A stretch of 23,093 nt of DNA from an uncultured Candidatus Soleaferrea sp. GTDB lineage: Bacteria; Bacillota; Clostridia; Oscillospirales; Ruminococcaceae. The notes under the pieces are model-generated. The model was given only the letters and a program-made list of their open reading frames with translations. It was not told the DNA's origin and ran no database searches. A program made the translations under genes and the position numbers. Positions 23,063 through 23,093 of the stretch are shown here, piece by piece; position 1 is the first letter of the stretch, and each line of letters starts with the position of its first letter. The stretch covers positions 1 through 23,093 of the forward strand of contig CAKTAG010000008.1 of assembly GCA_934527325.1 (NCBI GenBank). Reading direction: 5' to 3'.

Positions 23063-23093
23063 TTATAATACAAAAACCGACCTGTATTTCTAC

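Noticed and set aside
1..23093. tRNA, rRNA, CRISPR array, insertion sequence or integrase/att sites
   Set aside because: No cloverleaf, rRNA-like segment, regularly spaced direct repeats with unique spacers, transposase or integrase was seen. Without an integrase or flanking direct repeats I do not define prophage ends.

Overview
The window looks like an origin-proximal stretch of a low-GC Firmicutes chromosome, most likely a clostridial (Clostridia, possibly Oscillospiraceae-like) bacterium. The basis is the strong A/T bias, Shine-Dalgarno-led genes, frequent TTG/GTG starts, DegV paralogs, a BspA-type leucine-rich-repeat surface protein, acetate kinase, a DivIVA-like protein, and two parS-like ParB sites. 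The genus cannot be read from the sequence.

Region 1 (1-7413, minus strand) is a compact contractile-phage structural operon in PBSX/Xkd-like order: portal, XkdF-like head protein with a zinc-ribbon-like cysteine cluster, small decoration protein, major capsid protein, three connector or tail-completion proteins, tail sheath, tail tube, a 91-aa unknown, a LysM baseplate protein, and the first 25 codons of the next tail gene, which runs off the left edge. No terminase lies upstream of the portal. No full-size tape-measure gene lies between tube and LysM gene. The operon is read from a divergent control region (7430-7850) that has a good minus-strand promoter, five copies of a GTTGCAY heptamer and a 15-bp leader hairpin.

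Region 2 (7645-9586) carries a putative 35-aa ORF (minus) and a secreted BspA-like LRR protein (plus). The latter has a run of eight Gs early in its coding sequence, a strong candidate for phase-variable switching, and ends in an unanchored, apparently truncated Cna_B-like domain.

Region 3 (9621-22352, plus strand) is a housekeeping block. It holds a DegV fatty-acid-binding protein and a GT4 glycosyltransferase (probably one operon), a COG2509-type FAD protein, an M24 Xaa-Pro peptidase, a tandem duplicated degV pair, ackA, gltX, purA, a DivIVA-like coiled-coil protein and an orphan fumarate-hydratase beta subunit, closed by a terminator. The parS-like sites lie in the pepP-degV and ackA-gltX gaps. 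The genes serve membrane lipid and fatty-acid handling, acetate/ATP metabolism, Glu-tRNA charging, AMP synthesis and cell-pole or division organisation.

Region 4 (22427-23093, minus strand) is a composition break. An AT-rich gene end with its own terminator runs into a visibly more GC-rich acidic segment and then into an out-of-frame fragment of an alpha/beta-hydrolase. This is either a chimeric assembly end or a recombined pseudogene patch.
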